Shown: positions 6,240 through 9,216 of the stretch, piece by piece
Position numbering within the stretch: position 1 is the stretch's first letter
Layout: each line of letters opens with the position of its first letter
Source of the DNA: Deltaproteobacteria bacterium
GTDB lineage: Bacteria; Bdellovibrionota; UBA1018; UBA923
Assembly: GCA_016194725.1 (NCBI GenBank)
Contig: JACQAW010000487.1
Span: 1-9,216 of the forward strand
DNA length: 9,216 nucleotides
Direction of reading: 5' to 3'
Position numbers and translations under genes: made by a program
The notes under the pieces: generated by a model
Told to the model about the DNA's origin: nothing
The model's database searches: none
Seen by the model: only the letters and a program-made list of their open reading frames with translations

Positions 6240-7283
6240 GTGTTTTGGCAGGTTCTGAACATTCTGCTTTGCCTTTGCTCCCGGGCGGATAACGGCGTTT
6301 TCGAAGGCCCGGGCGTTGACAGCTACCGCAAGCTGACCCTGGCTCAGCACCGCGCTTTTCAAAAAGAGGTTCGCAAGCTGCTCGCGCCCGATTACATGCA
6401 GGTTCGCATCGCGGTGACCAATGACGAGCGCTACATCGGCCCTTCGTATTATGCCACCCCGGCCGGGCGCGCCGAGTTGCAGGGCATGGCCGCCGACGTG
6501 CTCAATCATTCGCGAAGTTATGACGAGGTCGTATTTATCGGGCGGTCGGGCCAGGGGCTTAAAGCCTATCTGGAAGGCGTTCTGGACAGGCATGGAGAAA
6601 GCGCCAACCCCAGGCTGCACGAGCTGCCTTATTCGAATAACGAGCCTCGCACCAATACCGCCGGACAAAAAGCGGCGCTTCGCCGGCATCTCGAGGAAAA
6701 CGGGTTATCGCCAAGGCAAATCATCGACCGCGGCAAACGAGTGTTATTCATGGACATGGTGTACTCGGGAACCGGAATCGACTCTTTGCTCGCAGCCATT
6801 CACGACTGGGCAAAAGACTTGGGAATCGGCAGGGCGCTGCTCAAGTCGAAGCTTGGAGTATACGGGGTCTATCCCGCGCGCATGTTGACGGTGAATAATC
6901 TGATGAAGCTCAACCACGCTTCTTTGGGAGAGGGAGCAACCGTTGCCATCACTGAGGAGCGAGTCGCGCAAGAGATGAGCTGGCGGCACCTGCCCGGCTC
7001 GGCATCCTATTATGCGGGCGACGTTTATGAGCGGCAGATCAGCGACAAGCTCTACGATTACGCCGGAAATCTGACCCGGCATCCGAATGAAAGCTTCACG
7101 CCCGACAAATGGGCGCAGCCGCTGGCTCGCAGCGGGAAGCTGTCTTTCGGCGAACACGCCGGCGATGCGGCTTACGCCGAGATGTATTATCTGATTCAAG
7201 AGGGCCGAAGGGAGTCGGTAGCGGTGCTCAAGACCGTAGCGGGCACGCGCGCCAAGTGTGAAAAAACCTTGAGGGGACGATGA
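6240..7283 (+). CDS. Phosphoribosyltransferase-like protein
   Basis: This gene encodes 347 residues starting at a GTG with a strong AGGAG RBS. The frame continues upstream inside the radical SAM gene, but that part is a shadow. The core resembles type I phosphoribosyltransferases. A strand-turn DEVVFIGRSGQGLKAYL (95-111) resembles the early strand and loop. VLFMDMVYSGTG (168-179) resembles the PRPP-binding motif, a hydrophobic strand followed by acidic residues and a TGxT-type loop. The match is altered: the first acidic residue is M171, only D172 remains, and the last threonine is G179. The N-terminus (about 1-13) is hydrophobic with two cysteines but lacks the basic residues of a signal peptide. 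The C-terminal 130 residues match nothing I know. It sits 8 bases after the radical SAM gene and overlaps the AlkB-like start by 4 bases. It may bind a nucleotide or transfer ribose phosphate; the fold is likely, the activity uncertain. Confidence 0.65.
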   Translation: MFWQVLNILLCLCSRADNGVFEGPGVDSYRKLTLAQHRAFQKEVRKLLAPDYMQVRIAVTNDERYIGPSYYATPAGRAELQGMAADVLNHSRSYDEVVFIGRSGQGLKAYLEGVLDRHGESANPRLHELPYSNNEPRTNTAGQKAALRRHLEENGLSPRQIIDRGKRVLFMDMVYSGTGIDSLLAAIHDWAKDLGIGRALLKSKLGVYGVYPARMLTVNNLMKLNHASLGEGATVAITEERVAQEMSWRHLPGSASYYAGDVYERQISDKLYDYAGNLTRHPNESFTPDKWAQPLARSGKLSFGEHAGDAAYAEMYYLIQEGRRESVAVLKTVAGTRAKCEKTLRGR

Positions 7284-8125
7284 GACCATCGCCTCGCCGG
7301 CCGGGCTCGATTCCCGGGGGGCTGCATTACAATCCCGCTTTCGTGACGCCGGCCGAGCGCGCCGAAATTCTGACCTGGCTGGGTCAGCTTCACCCCATCT
7401 GGGAGCAGCGCTATTCGGCCAATAATCCGCCGCCCGCTGGAAAAGAGCAGCGCTGGCTGCTGCGCCCCGTTTATTGGCTGGGCAACTGGCAATTCGCGTG
7501 TCTGAACTATTATCATCCGCCCAAGGGCATTAAGAACCGCTGCGTGGCGGCCGAGCAGTTTCCGCCCGTGCTGGCGCGGCTGGTTGCGAAGGTAGAGGCC
7601 ATTGCGCGCGGCATGTACCGAGGTGCCGACATGCCCGAGAAATGGCATCTGAATACGTGCCTCGTGAACTATTACGGCAGTCGCCAGGAAAACGAAAAAC
7701 GCATCGATACGGCGCGAGTGGGCGAGCACAAGGACTTCGAGCCCGGCCCCGTGGCGTCGATATCGCTGGGCGAACGCGCTTTTTTTCAGTTCATTTCGAG
7801 CCGGCGGCCCGGCACGCGCGACGAGGTGGTGTTTCAGCAGTGGCTGGGCGACTGCTCACTGCAGATTTTTGGCGGCGAACGCTGGAAGAACCGCTATTTT
7901 CACCGCGTGCAGCGGGTGGAGCGCAAAGCGGGCGAGAAGTTCGAGCTTCATACCGAGAACTTCGAAACCCGTCGCATCAACTTCACCTTCCGCTATGTGC
8001 CCGACGAGCACATCGTGCCCTTCTGCAAGCTGCCCCCGGGACCTCGCGACGACGTTCGCGGATATATAATCCAGCTTGCGCGGCATTCCGATTTTTTTGC
8101 GTCCGCGTTGTCGGCTCAGGGGTAG
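7280..8125 (+). CDS. AlkB-like Fe(II)/2-oxoglutarate dioxygenase
   Basis: This 281-residue cytoplasmic protein belongs to the AlkB family of Fe(II)/2-oxoglutarate dioxygenases, which oxidatively remove alkyl groups from nucleic acids and sometimes other substrates. The signature is complete. NYY (130-132) matches the family's N-x-Y element. H150 and D152 in GEHKDFEPG are the HxD iron ligands, followed by VASISLGERAFFQF (158-171). H208 in RYFHRV is the third ligand. RINFTFR (232-238) is the R-x-N-x-T-x-R motif whose arginines bind 2-oxoglutarate. An opening GGLHYNPAFVTPAE (13-26) is typical of the family. At 281 residues it is longer than E. coli AlkB (216), with extra sequence around 45-95 and at the C-terminus. 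The ATG overlaps the preceding TGA (ATGA) and has GAGGGG at 7271-7276. It ends the operon and overlaps the convergent gene by 10 bases. The substrate is unknown: DNA, RNA or an operon-made product. Confidence 0.9.
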   Translation: MRPSPRRPGSIPGGLHYNPAFVTPAERAEILTWLGQLHPIWEQRYSANNPPPAGKEQRWLLRPVYWLGNWQFACLNYYHPPKGIKNRCVAAEQFPPVLARLVAKVEAIARGMYRGADMPEKWHLNTCLVNYYGSRQENEKRIDTARVGEHKDFEPGPVASISLGERAFFQFISSRRPGTRDEVVFQQWLGDCSLQIFGGERWKNRYFHRVQRVERKAGEKFELHTENFETRRINFTFRYVPDEHIVPFCKLPPGPRDDVRGYIIQLARHSDFFASALSAQG

Positions 8126-9216
8126 ATGACGGTTGCGTGGGCGTAAGCCAGCCTGGCCAGCTTTTGATCGGGCCCCGGGCCATAGAAATTGCATTTCAGG
8201 CGATTGGCGCCTTCGCGTTTTACCTCGGTGACCAGGTCATAGTCGAGGAACTTGCCGTGGCGGTTCAGCCGGGTGAACTCAAAGTTGAGCACCTGCATGT
8301 CCTCGGGCCTCTCCTGGTCGTCGGCGCCTACGGTGCAGTTCATGTGTTTGGCTGAATGCAGGAATTCCCCGCTCAGGCGTCCCAGAATTCGAATATAGCG
8401 CCCGCCATGCACGCGAATCTTCGCGTCCCCGGTGTAGTACGAAAACATCTCAGTCTGGTTGTTGGGAATCACCTGAGTGATGTCGAGCTGCGGAATTCCG
8501 GGTTCGATGCTCACGCTCTTGGCGTGCAGCGCCTCGAGTACCGAGTACCGAATCTGGGGGCGGGCATCGAGGTGGTCATGAACGGCGATGTCGCTGGCGG
8601 AATCGCCCCGGGCGCCCCACACGAAGTCCGGGCCGCTGAGCTTGCGGCCAGTCCAGCGCCCACCGATGATTTTAGCATTGGCATCCAGTGCCAGTGTGGC
8701 CTGGTACGACAGCCGCACGTTTCCATCTTCGACGTGTTTGAACACGCCGTTTCCGGCGTCGCGCACGTTGGCGGCATCGGTGCTCAGGAGCGTCGAGGCC
8801 ACCTCGAGGTCGATTCTTACCTCAAGCTGCTCAGCCACGTCCGGCACGTCACTGACAGTATAGGGTGGCTGCAGCACCGTGATTTCGGCGCTTCTTACGG
8901 CGTTGTTGATCACGGGGGCGAGTGGATTTTGATCGACGACGAGCGACTCGTGCGCCAACCCGATGCGATTGGCCAGTACGATGACCAGGCTTGCCGGGTT
9001 GATGTCGTTGCACGCCAGCGACGACGTGTCGTATTCTTCGCAGCGCCAGCCGACTTGCCAGTGCAGGATTGAAGGATGGGAATGCGCCAGGCTGAGCAGG
9101 CCCTTGATGTCATTGGGGTGAAAGCGAATGCGATGGCCATCGGGGTTCACGACGTCGACCTCGCGAAAGGGCTCGGCATAACGCATGGAAGCCAGTGCGA
9201 CGCCGTTGCAGTAGCC
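8116..9216 (-). CDS. Transglutaminase-elicitor-like protein, 5' end outside window
   Basis: The frame is open to the right edge, so the true start and probably a signal peptide are missing; 366 residues are visible. The ATG at 9186 is internal, because GYCNGVALAS precedes it in frame and resembles the catalytic-cysteine motif of the transglutaminase-elicitor family (GP42 type), which cross-links proteins. Numbering from that ATG, other family-like blocks are RFHPNDIKGLL (21-31), CNDINPASL (59-67), ANRIGL (72-77) and IIGGRWTG with PDFVWG (173-191). As I recall the family, a histidine shortly follows the C-x-D-x-N-P block; here the residues are Val-Ile-Val (68-70), so the enzyme may be inactive. 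A C-terminal extension (about 225-356), with cysteines C284 and C332, matches nothing I know. It is convergent with the AlkB-like gene, and no terminator is visible between them. Confidence 0.6.
   Translation of the reverse strand, partial: GYCNGVALASMRYAEPFREVDVVNPDGHRIRFHPNDIKGLLSLAHSHPSILHWQVGWRCEEYDTSSLACNDINPASLVIVLANRIGLAHESLVVDQNPLAPVINNAVRSAEITVLQPPYTVSDVPDVAEQLEVRIDLEVASTLLSTDAANVRDAGNGVFKHVEDGNVRLSYQATLALDANAKIIGGRWTGRKLSGPDFVWGARGDSASDIAVHDHLDARPQIRYSVLEALHAKSVSIEPGIPQLDITQVIPNNQTEMFSYYTGDAKIRVHGGRYIRILGRLSGEFLHSAKHMNCTVGADDQERPEDMQVLNFEFTRLNRHGKFLDYDLVTEVKREGANRLKCNFYGPGPDQKLARLAYAHATVIYP

Noticed and set aside
8356..9072. 238-residue plus-strand frame opposite the transglutaminase-like gene
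   Set aside because: The minus frame has family motifs and is open across the window edge. The plus frame has no RBS or recognisable motif.
1..9216. CRISPR array, insertion sequence or long direct repeats
   Set aside because: No repeated units, transposase-like frames or terminal inverted repeats were seen on either strand.

Overview
The window holds six substantial protein genes, two of them cut by the window edges, plus one small protein gene, a strong intrinsic terminator and one AT-rich divergent intergenic region. The DNA is moderately GC-rich (high-50s % by eye) and densely packed, and most starts have purine-rich ribosome binding sites, so it is a bacterial chromosome. An RND exporter of the HAE3/MMPL kind, a non-canonical HD-GYP protein with an extra N-terminal domain, and a transglutaminase-elicitor-type protein together suggest a Gram-negative, possibly predatory or soil lineage such as Bdellovibrionota, Myxococcota or another former deltaproteobacterial group. 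That placement is an inference from gene content only.

Layout. Plus strand, 2-3517: the C-terminal part of an RND-type exporter, followed within 9 bases by a degenerate receiver + HD-GYP-like protein, likely one transcription unit. Minus strand, 3528-3776: an 82-residue charged small protein of unknown function. At 3777-3942 lies an AT-rich divergent promoter region. Plus strand, 3943-4470: a secreted four-cysteine protein that I do not recognise, followed by a hairpin terminator with a UUCG loop (4500-4533). At 4534-4761 is a short non-obvious stretch with a possible minus-strand mini-ORF or gene remnant. Plus strand, 4762-8125: a tightly coupled three-gene operon of a B12-binding-type radical SAM enzyme, a phosphoribosyltransferase-like protein and an AlkB-like Fe(II)/2-oxoglutarate dioxygenase. 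Minus strand, 8116-9216 (open at the right edge): a transglutaminase-elicitor-like protein whose end overlaps the end of the AlkB-like gene by 10 bases.

The most interesting part is the 4762-8125 operon. Its three parts are radical-SAM chemistry, a fold that usually handles nucleobases or PRPP, and an oxidative demethylase of the AlkB kind. They are translationally coupled (an 8-base gap with the RBS on the stop codon, then a 4-base ATGA overlap), so they probably act together. A nucleobase, nucleotide or nucleic-acid modification and repair pathway is a reasonable guess, but nothing in the sequence fixes the substrate. A second theme is proteins with altered catalytic motifs: the receiver and HD-GYP motifs, the PRPP loop, and possibly the transglutaminase histidine.
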